Shown here piece by piece: positions 56,836 to 64,000 of a DNA stretch of 64,000 nt. Position numbers and translations under genes: made by a program. This stretch comes from Methylobacterium sp. 2A. Its GTDB lineage: Bacteria; Pseudomonadota; Alphaproteobacteria; Rhizobiales; Beijerinckiaceae. How positions within the stretch are numbered: position 1 is the first letter of the stretch; each line of letters begins with the position of its first letter. The notes beneath the pieces are model-generated. The model was not told the DNA's origin. It was given only the letters and a program-made list of their open reading frames with translations, and ran no database searches. The stretch is taken from NCBI RefSeq assembly GCF_009806555.1, contig NZ_VUOK01000018.1, positions 248,001 to 312,000 on the forward strand, in the 5' to 3' direction.

Positions 56836-57930
56836 TTACGGGCTGAAGATCAGCACGAGGTAGACGAAGAACAGCACGAGGTGCACCGCGCCTTCCAGCA
56901 CCGTGGTGCGCGTGCCGGAAAACGTCTGGGCGCTGAGGATCAGCGTCACGGCAAGCAGGGTCATCTCGGTGGGCTTGAGGCCGAGCACCACGGTCTGCCC
57001 GGTGAGCAGCCCGATCGCCAGCACGGCCGGCACGGTGAGGCCGACCGTCGAGGTAGCCGCGCCCAGGCACAGGTTGATCGCCCGCTGCAGCTCGTTGCGC
57101 GCCACCGCCTTCAGCGCCGAGATCCCCTCCGGCGTGAACACGATGGCGGCGATCAGGACGCCGCCCAGCGCCGAGGGGGCGCCCAGCGCCGCGATGCCGT
57201 GATCGAGGATCACCGCGAGGCTCTTGGCCAGGATCACGATCGGCACGACGTTGGCGAGCAGCAGGCCGACAGGCTTCGCCACGCCCCCGCCCGCGGTGGA
57301 GGCGGCCTCGGCCGGATGCTCGGCGTCGCGGGCCTCGGCGTCGATGAAGAACTCGCTGTGGCGGCCGGTCTGGATCAGCAGGAAGACGCCGTAGAGCGCC
57401 AGGGTGAACACCGAGAAGGCCCCGGCCTGCAGCGTCGTCAGCGTGCCGTCGCTGGTCGAGCGCGTGAAGTTCGGGATGATCAGCGCGATGGTGGTGAGCG
57501 GGATGATCACCGACAGGAAAGCGGAGGCCCCCTGCAGGTTGTAGCGCTGCTGGTGATGGCGCAGGCCGCCGACCAGCAGCCCGAGCCCGACCACGCCGTT
57601 CAGCACGATCATCAGCACGGCGAACATCGTGTCGCGGCCGAGCGTCGGCGCGTCCTTGGCCGAGAGCATCACGGCCGAGATCAGCGCCACCTCGATGATG
57701 ACGATGGAGAGGGTCAGCACCAGAGTGCCGAGCGGCTCGCCCAGCCGGTGGGCGATCGCCTCCGCCTCGTGCACCACGCCGAAGGCCGCCCAGACGATCA
57801 CCGCGAGCAGCCACGCGAACAGCCCCAGGGCGAAGAGCGGCTGCGACAGGTCGGCCAGCCAGCCCTTGCCGAACCACGCGAAGGCGAGGACCGTCGCCCA
57901 GGCCACCGCCACCCGCAGCGCTGCCATCAT
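56836..57930 (-). CDS. Calcium/cation:proton antiporter, CaCA family (ChaA-like)
   Basis: This 364-residue protein has about 11 hydrophobic helices. Its two inverted CaCA repeats include GEPLGTLVLTLSIVIIEVAL in the first half and VFTPEGISALKAVARNELQR with ATSTVGLTVPAV in the second. The Glu residues of these motifs bind the cation. It likely exports Ca2+ or Na+/K+ in exchange for protons. The cytoplasmic loop after the fifth helix is hydrophilic (DAEARDAEHPAEAAS). It ends 9 bases from the convergent reductase gene. Confidence 0.9.
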   Translation of the reverse strand: MMAALRVAVAWATVLAFAWFGKGWLADLSQPLFALGLFAWLLAVIVWAAFGVVHEAEAIAHRLGEPLGTLVLTLSIVIIEVALISAVMLSAKDAPTLGRDTMFAVLMIVLNGVVGLGLLVGGLRHHQQRYNLQGASAFLSVIIPLTTIALIIPNFTRSTSDGTLTTLQAGAFSVFTLALYGVFLLIQTGRHSEFFIDAEARDAEHPAEAASTAGGGVAKPVGLLLANVVPIVILAKSLAVILDHGIAALGAPSALGGVLIAAIVFTPEGISALKAVARNELQRAINLCLGAATSTVGLTVPAVLAIGLLTGQTVVLGLKPTEMTLLAVTLILSAQTFSGTRTTVLEGAVHLVLFFVYLVLIFSP

Positions 57931-58118
57931 GTCGGTGCCGTTTCCCGGTCGAGCCGCGTCGCGCCCGCACTGTGCGAGACTTGACTGTTTCTTAGGTCGT
58001 ATGTTCGTGGATGCCAGGGCTGCTGCGCGCGGGATGTGTGCGCAACCGCCCCATGCTGCTGCGGGAGTGGTCAGCGCGCCCGGTTGGCGCTACTTTCCCG
58101 GGATCCGAGTAAAGTCCG

Positions 58119-59939
58119 GTGCCTGAACCCTCCGCCGCGCGATGGCGCGCAGTCGAGCGCGGCGCGGCCGTTGAGAGTTTCCGAAGCTTGCCTTTCCCGA
58201 CCCTGCCCGCCCCCCTCGCGCGGGCCCTTTCCGACCGCGGCTACGCCGATCCCACCCCGGTCCAGGCCGCGGTGCTGGAGGCGGCCGCCGGTGCCCGCGA
58301 CCTCCTCGTCTCCGCCCAGACCGGCTCCGGCAAGACGGTGGCGTACGGCCTCGCCATGGCCGGCATGCTGATCGGCGACGCCGAGGCCCTGCCGCCGGCG
58401 GCGGCGCCCCTCGCCCTGGTGATCGCGCCCACGCGGGAACTCGCCCTGCAGGTGCAGCGCGAGCTGTCCTGGCTCTACGGTCTGGCTGGCGGCCGGATCA
58501 CGGCCTGCGTCGGCGGCATGGATCCGCGCCGCGAAAGCCGGATGCTGGCCGAGGGCACCCATATCGTGGTCGGCACGCCGGGCCGCCTGCGCGATCACTT
58601 GGAGCGGCGCAACCTCGATCCCACGGCGCTGCGGGCCGTGGTGCTCGACGAGGCCGACGAGATGCTCGATCTCGGCTTCCGGGAGGATATCGAGTTCATC
58701 CTCTCGGCGACCCCGCCGGAGCGGGCGACCTACCTGTTCTCCGCGACCCTGCCCAAGGGCATCGAGGCCCTGGCCGAGCGCTACCAGCGCGACGCGCTCC
58801 GGCTCGCCATCAAGGGCGAGACGCGGGGCCATGCCGACATCGCCTACCGGGCGGTGCGGATCATGCCGCGGGAGACCGAGCACGTGGTGCTCAACCTCCT
58901 GCGCGAGGCGGATGCCAAGACCGCGATCGTGTTCTGCAACACCCGTAACGCCGTCCGCCACCTTCAGGCGAGCCTGACCGAGCGCGGCTTCTCGGTGGTG
59001 GCGCTCTCGGGCGAGCTCGGCCAGGGCGAGCGCAACGCCGCCCTCCAGGCCCTGCGCGACGGCCGCGCCCGGGTCTGCGTCGCGACCGACGTCGCCGCCC
59101 GCGGTATCGACCTGCCGAGCTTGAGCCTCGTGATCCACGCGGATCTACCGCACGACGCCGAGGTGATGCAGCACCGCAGCGGCCGCACCGGCCGGGCCGG
59201 GCGCAAGGGCACCTCGGTGCTGCTGATCCCGAATTCCCGGCGGCGCCGGGCCGAGCAGATGTTCGCCATCGCCAAGGTCAGCCCCGAATGGTCGGGGCCG
59301 CCCTCGGCCGACGAGATCCGCCGCCTCGACGGCGAGCGCATGCTGTCCGACCCGCTCTTCGCCGAACCGCCGGCCGAGGAGGATGTCGCGCTGGCCGGGA
59401 CGTTGCTCGCCAGCAAGAGCCCCGAGGAACTGGCCGCCCTGCTGGCGCGGGTCTACCGCACCCGCCTGCCGGCCCCCGAGGAGGTCAGCGATCCGGGGGA
59501 GGGGCGCGCGCCCCGGGGCGAGCGGCCGCCCTACGATCCGATGGATCCGGAGCGGATCGCCGCCATGGGACCCGCCGTCTGGTTCCGGCTCAATCTCGGC
59601 CGCCGCGACAACGCCGACCCGCGCCGCCTGCTGCCGATGCTCACCCGCCGGGGCGGGATCGGCCGCCAGGAGATCGGGGCGATCCGGATCTTCGACCGCG
59701 AGACCAAGTTCGAGGTGCGCGGCAACGCGGCGGCGCGCTTCGCCGAGGCTTTTGCTCGTAACGGCTCGCCGGAGATCCAGGTCGAGGCTTTGTCGGGCGA
59801 TGGCGCACCGGCCGAGCGGCCCGGCCGCGGCGGGCCGAAGGGGTTTGCGAGCCCACGGGCCGGCAAGCATCAGCGCAAGGTCGAGCGGACCGGGCCGCGG
59901 CCGGAGCGCAAGCCGGATCGGCATTCGGGCCAGGGCTAG
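58119..59939 (+). CDS. DEAD-box ATP-dependent RNA helicase with DbpA-type tail
   Basis: This 606-residue helicase has all core motifs: Q motif near YADPTPVQAAVL, I QTGSGKT, Ia PTRELALQ, Ib GTPGRL, II DEADEML, III SAT, V ATDVAARGIDLP and VI HRSGRTGRAGRKG. The C-terminus carries an RRM-like DbpA/CsdA domain (TRRGGIGRQEIGAIRIFD), then a basic Arg/Lys/Gly-rich tail. Such proteins remodel rRNA during ribosome assembly and at low temperature. The GTG at 58119 is the first in frame; the true start may be slightly later, since about 20 residues precede the conserved core. Confidence 0.93.
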   Translation: MPEPSAARWRAVERGAAVESFRSLPFPTLPAPLARALSDRGYADPTPVQAAVLEAAAGARDLLVSAQTGSGKTVAYGLAMAGMLIGDAEALPPAAAPLALVIAPTRELALQVQRELSWLYGLAGGRITACVGGMDPRRESRMLAEGTHIVVGTPGRLRDHLERRNLDPTALRAVVLDEADEMLDLGFREDIEFILSATPPERATYLFSATLPKGIEALAERYQRDALRLAIKGETRGHADIAYRAVRIMPRETEHVVLNLLREADAKTAIVFCNTRNAVRHLQASLTERGFSVVALSGELGQGERNAALQALRDGRARVCVATDVAARGIDLPSLSLVIHADLPHDAEVMQHRSGRTGRAGRKGTSVLLIPNSRRRRAEQMFAIAKVSPEWSGPPSADEIRRLDGERMLSDPLFAEPPAEEDVALAGTLLASKSPEELAALLARVYRTRLPAPEEVSDPGEGRAPRGERPPYDPMDPERIAAMGPAVWFRLNLGRRDNADPRRLLPMLTRRGGIGRQEIGAIRIFDRETKFEVRGNAAARFAEAFARNGSPEIQVEALSGDGAPAERPGRGGPKGFASPRAGKHQRKVERTGPRPERKPDRHSGQG

Positions 59940-60029
59940 GGCGGACGGGCTCGCGCCACTGCGGCGTTCGCATCGACCTGCGGCCCCACGCATTTTCGTC
60001 GGAGAACAGGCGCGAACGGCCCCGCATCT

Positions 60030-60200
60030 CTCCCTCTCCCCTTTGCGGAGGAGGGTGGCCCCCGAAGGGGGTCGGGAGAGGGGAGCAACGGTGCAGAATC
60101 AAGCTCTGCGCTGTTTCAAGGCCGCGACCTTTCCTGACGCCGCGTTCCCCCCTCCCGACCCCTGCTGACGCAGGAGCCATCCTCTCCCACAGAGGGGGGA
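60030..60200. repeat. Composite inverted repeat, copy B (diverged, opposite orientation)
   Basis: This element matches the reverse complement of 44485-44660. It has GC-rich outer arms with CTCCCTCTCCCC on the left, inner hairpins CCCCCGAAGGGGG and CCTGCTGACGCAGG in swapped order, and a core with GGTGCAGAATCAAGCT and CTTTCCTGACGCCG. The arms have drifted and no longer pair perfectly. It fills most of the 311-base interval 59940-60250 between the helicase gene and the convergent membrane-protein gene; the rest shows nothing else. Confidence 0.82.
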
Positions 60201-60250
60201 TGCGCGGGCTGTCCGGCGGCCCATCGGCTCAAATCGGTGACGCCAACCGA

Positions 60251-61129
60251 TCAGAACACGCTCTTCACCGCATCGCCGAGGGCGTCGACGCTCTCCTTCA
60301 GCTTGCGGCCGGCGGGTGCCAGGGACGGCAGCTTGATCCCGAGCACCTCCGTCTCCTCCGGTTCTGCGGTCTCGGCCTGCGCGACGGTGGCGGAGGCGGT
60401 GCGCTTGGCCTTCTCGGCCGTCTTCATCGGCGCCGTCTTCATCGGCGCCGGCTTGGCGGCGACGGTCTGGGCGGCCGGCTTCGCGGTCCTCTCCGGCGGT
60501 GCCGACGGCGCCGCGGCGGCGACGGGCTTGGCGGCCGGTTCGGCCGGCGCGTGGGTGAGCACGTGAGCCCGCACGGTCTCGGACGGGCGCGGCGCCTGAA
60601 GCGCGGCCGTGCGGCTCGGCGGAAGCGGGACGACCTGACGGGCCGCCGCGAGCGGTGCCACCGGGGTCGGCGTCGGGATGCGCCGCGTCGGCGGCACGGG
60701 GGCATCCGCGGCCTTGGCGGGCGGCGCTGCCGCGGCCTTGGCGGGCGCCACGGCCAGGACCTTGCCCGGCGCGGCCGCTGGGGTGAACGCCTCGGGCAGC
60801 GATGCCATGCGCGGGGCCGGCGCCACCGGTTCGGCAGGCTTCACCTCCGGGGCCGCGGCCGCGACGGTTCCGGCCACGGCCGGAAGCCCGTCCTTCAGGT
60901 CGGGCCAATCCTCGGCCCGGCCCGGGGCGGCGGTGATCTTCATCGGGGGCGGCGCGGCGAGCCCGGCCATCAGCGTCGAGGCGGCGACCCCGAAGCCGCC
61001 GAGCCCGCCGATCCCGGCCAGCCCGAACAGAACGATGCGCAGGTTGAGCGCACGGCGCGGGGGCGCTGCCGGAATCCGGGTCTCCCGGGTCTCCCGGGTC
61101 TCAGAGGGGTCCAGAGCGAGATCGATCAT
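60251..61129 (-). CDS. Membrane-anchored Ala/Pro-rich protein
   Basis: I do not recognise this 292-residue protein. After a short cytoplasmic head a single transmembrane helix spans about residues 31-53 (RIVLFGLAGIGGLGGFGVAAS). The rest is Ala/Pro/Lys-rich, low in predicted structure (repeats such as PAPMKTAPMKTA) and ends in a short helix, KLKESVDALGDAVKSVF. Proteins of this shape may span the periplasm like TonB, but no TonB C-terminal motif is present. I chose ATG 61129 (MIDLALDP), where an N-terminal ATG precedes the helix. Confidence in coding is moderate because Ala/Pro-rich frames are common in GC-rich DNA. Confidence 0.62.
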   Translation of the reverse strand: MIDLALDPSETRETRETRIPAAPPRRALNLRIVLFGLAGIGGLGGFGVAASTLMAGLAAPPPMKITAAPGRAEDWPDLKDGLPAVAGTVAAAAPEVKPAEPVAPAPRMASLPEAFTPAAAPGKVLAVAPAKAAAAPPAKAADAPVPPTRRIPTPTPVAPLAAARQVVPLPPSRTAALQAPRPSETVRAHVLTHAPAEPAAKPVAAAAPSAPPERTAKPAAQTVAAKPAPMKTAPMKTAEKAKRTASATVAQAETAEPEETEVLGIKLPSLAPAGRKLKESVDALGDAVKSVF

Positions 61130-61375
61130 GGTCCGGGGTCTCTGACACGATGTGCGCTGCGCGCGACCGGGCCCCCATGACCGATCGCCTTCCTCCATCC
61201 AGCCGGAGGCGGTTCGACTCTGTCGCCAGTAGAGGAGCCGCAATACGGCGCAATGATGTCGGTCTAAGTCTGGGCGCGGGCCAGTCGAGCCAGCTCTATC
61301 CACAGGATATGCTGCGACGGCTTAACGATCCGTCATCGATCGGCGCCTCGGAAGCCCGGTATCGACAGGGGCCGC

Positions 61376-62842
61376 ATGGACTTCGCCTGCCTGCCCGCTA
61401 TGGCTCTCGGCGTGGACGCGCGACCGACTCATCTTCCGATGCCCGATACGCCCGCGAACCGGCCCGGGCGCTGGCCCTGGGCCATGTGGTCGACCCGCGC
61501 GCGGCTCGTCGCCGTGGTGCTGCTCATCGACGCGCTGGCGGCTTTGATCTCCTGCGGCGTGATCGTGCTCAACGCCCGCAACGCGGTGCGGATCGAGACC
61601 CGGGCCTCGCTGGCGACCGTGGAGTCGCTGGTCGCCGACACGATCCGCCTTTCCGAGACGACCCCGCCCGAGAGCCTGCTCCAGACCCTCGACCTGCGCT
61701 TCAAGGTGCTGCGGCACGTCCGGGTCGCCGTCCTCGACGATTCCGGCACGCGCATCGGCAGCCCGGCCGAGGCCCATCGCGCCCCGCGCGAGGCGCCGCG
61801 CTGGTTCGCCGACCTGATCATGCCGCCGATCGAGCGCCACACCCTCCCGATCACCGTGAACGGGCAGCGTCTCGGCACCGCGCAGATCACCACCCAGCCC
61901 CTCGACGAGATCGACGAGATCTGGGGCTACGCCCGGGCGCTCTCGCTGACCACCGCGGCGATCAACGTCGCCATGCTGATCGCGCTCTACGTCGCCCTCG
62001 GCCGTATCCTGGCGCCCCTGCGGCGGCTCGGCGCCGGCCTGACGCAGCTGGAGCACCACGATTACACCGCCCGCTTGGAGGCCCCCGGCGCCCGGGAACT
62101 CGCGGTCATCGCCGAGCGCTTCAACAAGGTGGCGGCGGCCCTCGGCGAGGTCCGCGCCGCCAACGGGCGCCTCAACCGGCAATTGCTCACCGCGCAGGAC
62201 GACGAGCGCCGCCGCACCGCCCTCGAACTCCACGACGAGTTCGGTCCCTGCCTGTTCGCGCTGGAGGCGAACGCCGCCTCGATCGCCCGGATCGCCTCGG
62301 GTCCGACCGAGCCGAGCCGCGAGAAGCTCGCCGCGCGGGCCGCCGAGATCAGCGCCATCGTGGGGCAGGTCCAGACCGTCAACAGGGAGTTGCTGAACCG
62401 TCTGCGGCCGCACGGTCTCGGGCAGGCGCCGCTCGCCACCTGCCTCGATCTCCTCCTGCGCGGCTTCGCCCGGCGCCACCCCGGCCTCGAGTTCGTCGGC
62501 CGGTTCGACGGGTTGGCGCGCGGCTACGGCGACCTCGTGGACCTCACCGTGTTCCGCTGCGTGCAGGAGAGCGCCACCAACGCCGTGCGACACGGCGCCG
62601 CCACCCGGGTCGAGGCGGAGGCCGCCGAGAGTGACGGCCATCTGACGGTCACCATCCGCGACAATGGGACCGGCATCCCGAACGAGCACGGCACCGGGCT
62701 CGGTCTGTCGGGGATGCGCGAGCGCGTCGAGGCCCTGGGCGGCACCTTCGCCCTTGACAATGCCGGCCCCGGCGCAATCGTCCGGATCGTGATCCCCGTT
62801 CCGCCGGACCGGGTCGACGAGAACGCTTCACCGAGCGCATGA
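61376..62842 (+). CDS. NarX-type histidine kinase with HAMP and HisKA_3
   Basis: This sensor kinase has 488 residues. Two transmembrane helices (about 42-64 and 190-212) enclose a periplasmic region of about 120 residues. A HAMP-like linker (RILAPLRRLGAGLTQLEHHD) follows. The H-box is RTALELHDEFGPCLFALEAN, of the HisKA_3 type, with N-box VQESATNAVRHGAA and GTGLGLSGMRERVEALGG. The ligand is unknown. The first ATG is at 61376; ATG 61439 (MPDTPANRPG) is a plausible later start. The gene overlaps its response regulator by four bases. Confidence 0.88.
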   Translation: MDFACLPAMALGVDARPTHLPMPDTPANRPGRWPWAMWSTRARLVAVVLLIDALAALISCGVIVLNARNAVRIETRASLATVESLVADTIRLSETTPPESLLQTLDLRFKVLRHVRVAVLDDSGTRIGSPAEAHRAPREAPRWFADLIMPPIERHTLPITVNGQRLGTAQITTQPLDEIDEIWGYARALSLTTAAINVAMLIALYVALGRILAPLRRLGAGLTQLEHHDYTARLEAPGARELAVIAERFNKVAAALGEVRAANGRLNRQLLTAQDDERRRTALELHDEFGPCLFALEANAASIARIASGPTEPSREKLAARAAEISAIVGQVQTVNRELLNRLRPHGLGQAPLATCLDLLLRGFARRHPGLEFVGRFDGLARGYGDLVDLTVFRCVQESATNAVRHGAATRVEAEAAESDGHLTVTIRDNGTGIPNEHGTGLGLSGMRERVEALGGTFALDNAGPGAIVRIVIPVPPDRVDENASPSA

Positions 62843-63513
62843 ACGCCATCGCCTCCCAGATCGACATCGCCGCCACCCGCCTTCCGGTCCTCGTGATCGA
62901 CGATCACCCGATCGTCCTGCAGGGCTGCCGCCGTGTGCTGGAGGATGCCGGCGTCGAGACCATCGCGGAGGCGACCACGGTGGTCGGCGGCTACCGGATC
63001 TTCCACCGGCTCCGCCCGCCGGTGGTGATCTGCGACCTGACCTTCCAGGGCAGCGGCATGGCGGGCCTCGGCCTGATCCGCCGGATCCGCGCGGTCGCGC
63101 CGGAGACGCGGATCCTCGTGTTCAGCATGCACAACGACCCGGTGATCGTGGCCCGCGCGCTCGAAGCCGGGGCGCTCGGCTACGTCCTGAAGGATCACGC
63201 CTCGGCCGAATTGTTCGAGGCCTTCGGCAAGGTGCGGATCGGCGAGGTCTATCTCGACCGGCGGCTCGCCACCGAGGTCGCGATGCTGCGGGCCGACGCC
63301 CGGCGCACCCCGGAATCGCAGCTCACCCCGCGCGAGCAGCAGATCCTGGCGCGGCTCGCGCAGGGGCGGTCCTACGGCGCCATCGCGAGCGACCTGTCGG
63401 TGAGCTACAAGACCGTCACCAATGCCTGCTCGCAGATGCGCCAGAAGCTCGGCGTCCGGACGCTGGCCGAGCTGATCCACGTCGCCGTCACGCACGCCCA
63501 GCGGCAGGGCTGA
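62839..63513 (+). CDS. LuxR/NarL-family response regulator
   Basis: This 224-residue regulator has a receiver domain and a C-terminal LuxR helix-turn-helix. The receiver shows VIDDHPIVLQGCRRVLEDAG, the phospho-Asp in PVVICDLTFQG and the Lys in YVLKDHAS. The LuxR segment starts LTPREQQILARLAQGRSYGA and contains VSYKTVTNACSQMRQKLGV. It acts with the overlapping upstream kinase (ATGA overlap); targets are unknown. Just downstream, tenA starts after one base. Confidence 0.92.
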   Translation: MNAIASQIDIAATRLPVLVIDDHPIVLQGCRRVLEDAGVETIAEATTVVGGYRIFHRLRPPVVICDLTFQGSGMAGLGLIRRIRAVAPETRILVFSMHNDPVIVARALEAGALGYVLKDHASAELFEAFGKVRIGEVYLDRRLATEVAMLRADARRTPESQLTPREQQILARLAQGRSYGAIASDLSVSYKTVTNACSQMRQKLGVRTLAELIHVAVTHAQRQG

Positions 63514-63514
63514 C

Positions 63515-64000
63515 ATGGCCGACCCTACCCACAAGGGCACGTTCTCGGAAGCAGCCTGGGCGCGCAACGTCGGCGCTTACGAAAAAATCCGGTCGATGCC
63601 GTTCAACGCCGAACTCGCCGCCGGCACGCTGCCGCAGGAAAGGTTCCGCCACTACATCGTGCAGGATGCGCATTACCTCGTCGGCTTCGGCCGGGCGCTC
63701 AGCCTCGCCGCCGCGAAGGCGCCGGATCCGGACGGGATCGTGCAGTTCGCCGCGGCCGCGCAGGAGGCCATCGTGGTGGAGCGCGCCCTGCACGGCGGCT
63801 TCTTCCGCGATTACGGCACGAGCCCGCGACCTTCGCCGCCACGCCGCTGACGCCGGCCTGCGACCATTACGTGAACTATCTGCTCGCCACCGCCTATGCC
63901 GAACCGTTCCCGGTGGTCTGCGCTGCCCTGCTGCCCTGCTTCTGGATCTACAAGGCGGTCGGCGACGACATCTTCGCCCGGGCCCAACCCGACAATCCGT
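63515..64000 (+). pseudogene. tenA: TenA-family thiaminase/aminohydrolase, frameshifted, runs off the end
   Basis: TenA hydrolyses aminopyrimidine products of thiamine breakdown. The first frame gives WARNVGAYEKIRSMPFNAEL, the FRHYIVQDAHYLVGFGRALS segment with the catalytic Asp, and FFRDYGTSP, then PRPSPPRR and a stop at 63848-63850. If one base is restored near 63826, the next frame continues with family-like sequence TFAATPLTPACDHYVNYLLA, then ALLPCFWIYKAVGDDIF to the window end. A one-base deletion therefore interrupts the gene, or the base is a sequencing error. The catalytic Cys lies in the second part, so the first frame alone would be non-functional. Confidence 0.8.

Overview
This 64 kb window looks like the chromosome of a GC-rich alphaproteobacterium of the Hyphomicrobiales (Rhizobiales), most likely a Methylobacterium or Methylorubrum. 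The evidence is the lepB-rnc-era and rpsB-tsf-pyrH-frr-cdsA-dxr-rseP-bamA-lpxD-fabZ-lpxA-lpxI-lpxB order, LpxI in place of LpxH, an S2 protein with a helix-hairpin-helix tail, HWE-type kinases, many GTG/TTG starts with four-base stop/start overlaps, and hairpin repeats of a type common in this group. The genus is inferred from style and was not tested by a search.

Layout. Bases 1-6360 hold the end of lepB, rnc, era, a methyltransferase, a pseudouridine synthase, a small inner-membrane protein on the minus strand, and rpsB-tsf, closed by a strong terminator. Bases 6561-8425 hold a possible 32-residue membrane protein and a minus-strand pair (phosphoesterase, lipid kinase). Bases 8604-24605 are the envelope and lipid A supercluster. 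It is interrupted between dxr and rseP by a TetR-controlled EmrAB-type efflux module with two palindromic operators. No uppS lies between frr and cdsA.

Bases 24628-39415 are mixed accessory genes: a proline-rich membrane protein, a 2OG-Fe(II) oxygenase, an SbmA-like ABC exporter, the Entner-Doudoroff pair edd/eda, a periplasmic asparaginase, a two-component system with an MFS transporter, an Hpt protein and an HWE kinase. The NtrC-type regulator of this system carries GAFGGA instead of GAFTGA.

Bases 39670-52219 start with a UbiB-family kinase and continue as a catabolic region: a ModA-like protein, uronate dehydrogenase, a hexuronate-type MFS transporter, a propeller lactonase, an FMN alpha-hydroxyacid oxidase, a LacI regulator with two matching operators, a racemase-fold protein, a hydroxypyruvate-isomerase-like protein, a D-2-hydroxyacid dehydrogenase and an aromatic aminotransferase. 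Uronate dehydrogenase, lactonase and transporter fit oxidation of hexuronates to aldarates. The role of the LacI-linked genes is unassigned.

Bases 52458-64000 hold a periplasmic binding protein, infA coupled to a DMT transporter, a cytoplasmic SUOX-fold molybdoenzyme overlapping a ferredoxin-reductase-like gene, a CaCA antiporter, a DEAD-box helicase, a NarX/NarL-type two-component system and a tenA gene that is frameshifted near the window end. Two copies of a composite inverted repeat (44485-44660 and 60030-60200), solo arms of it, and another inverted repeat flanked by a 9-base direct repeat (49808-49967) lie between genes. I saw no tRNA, rRNA, CRISPR array, transposase or phage gene.
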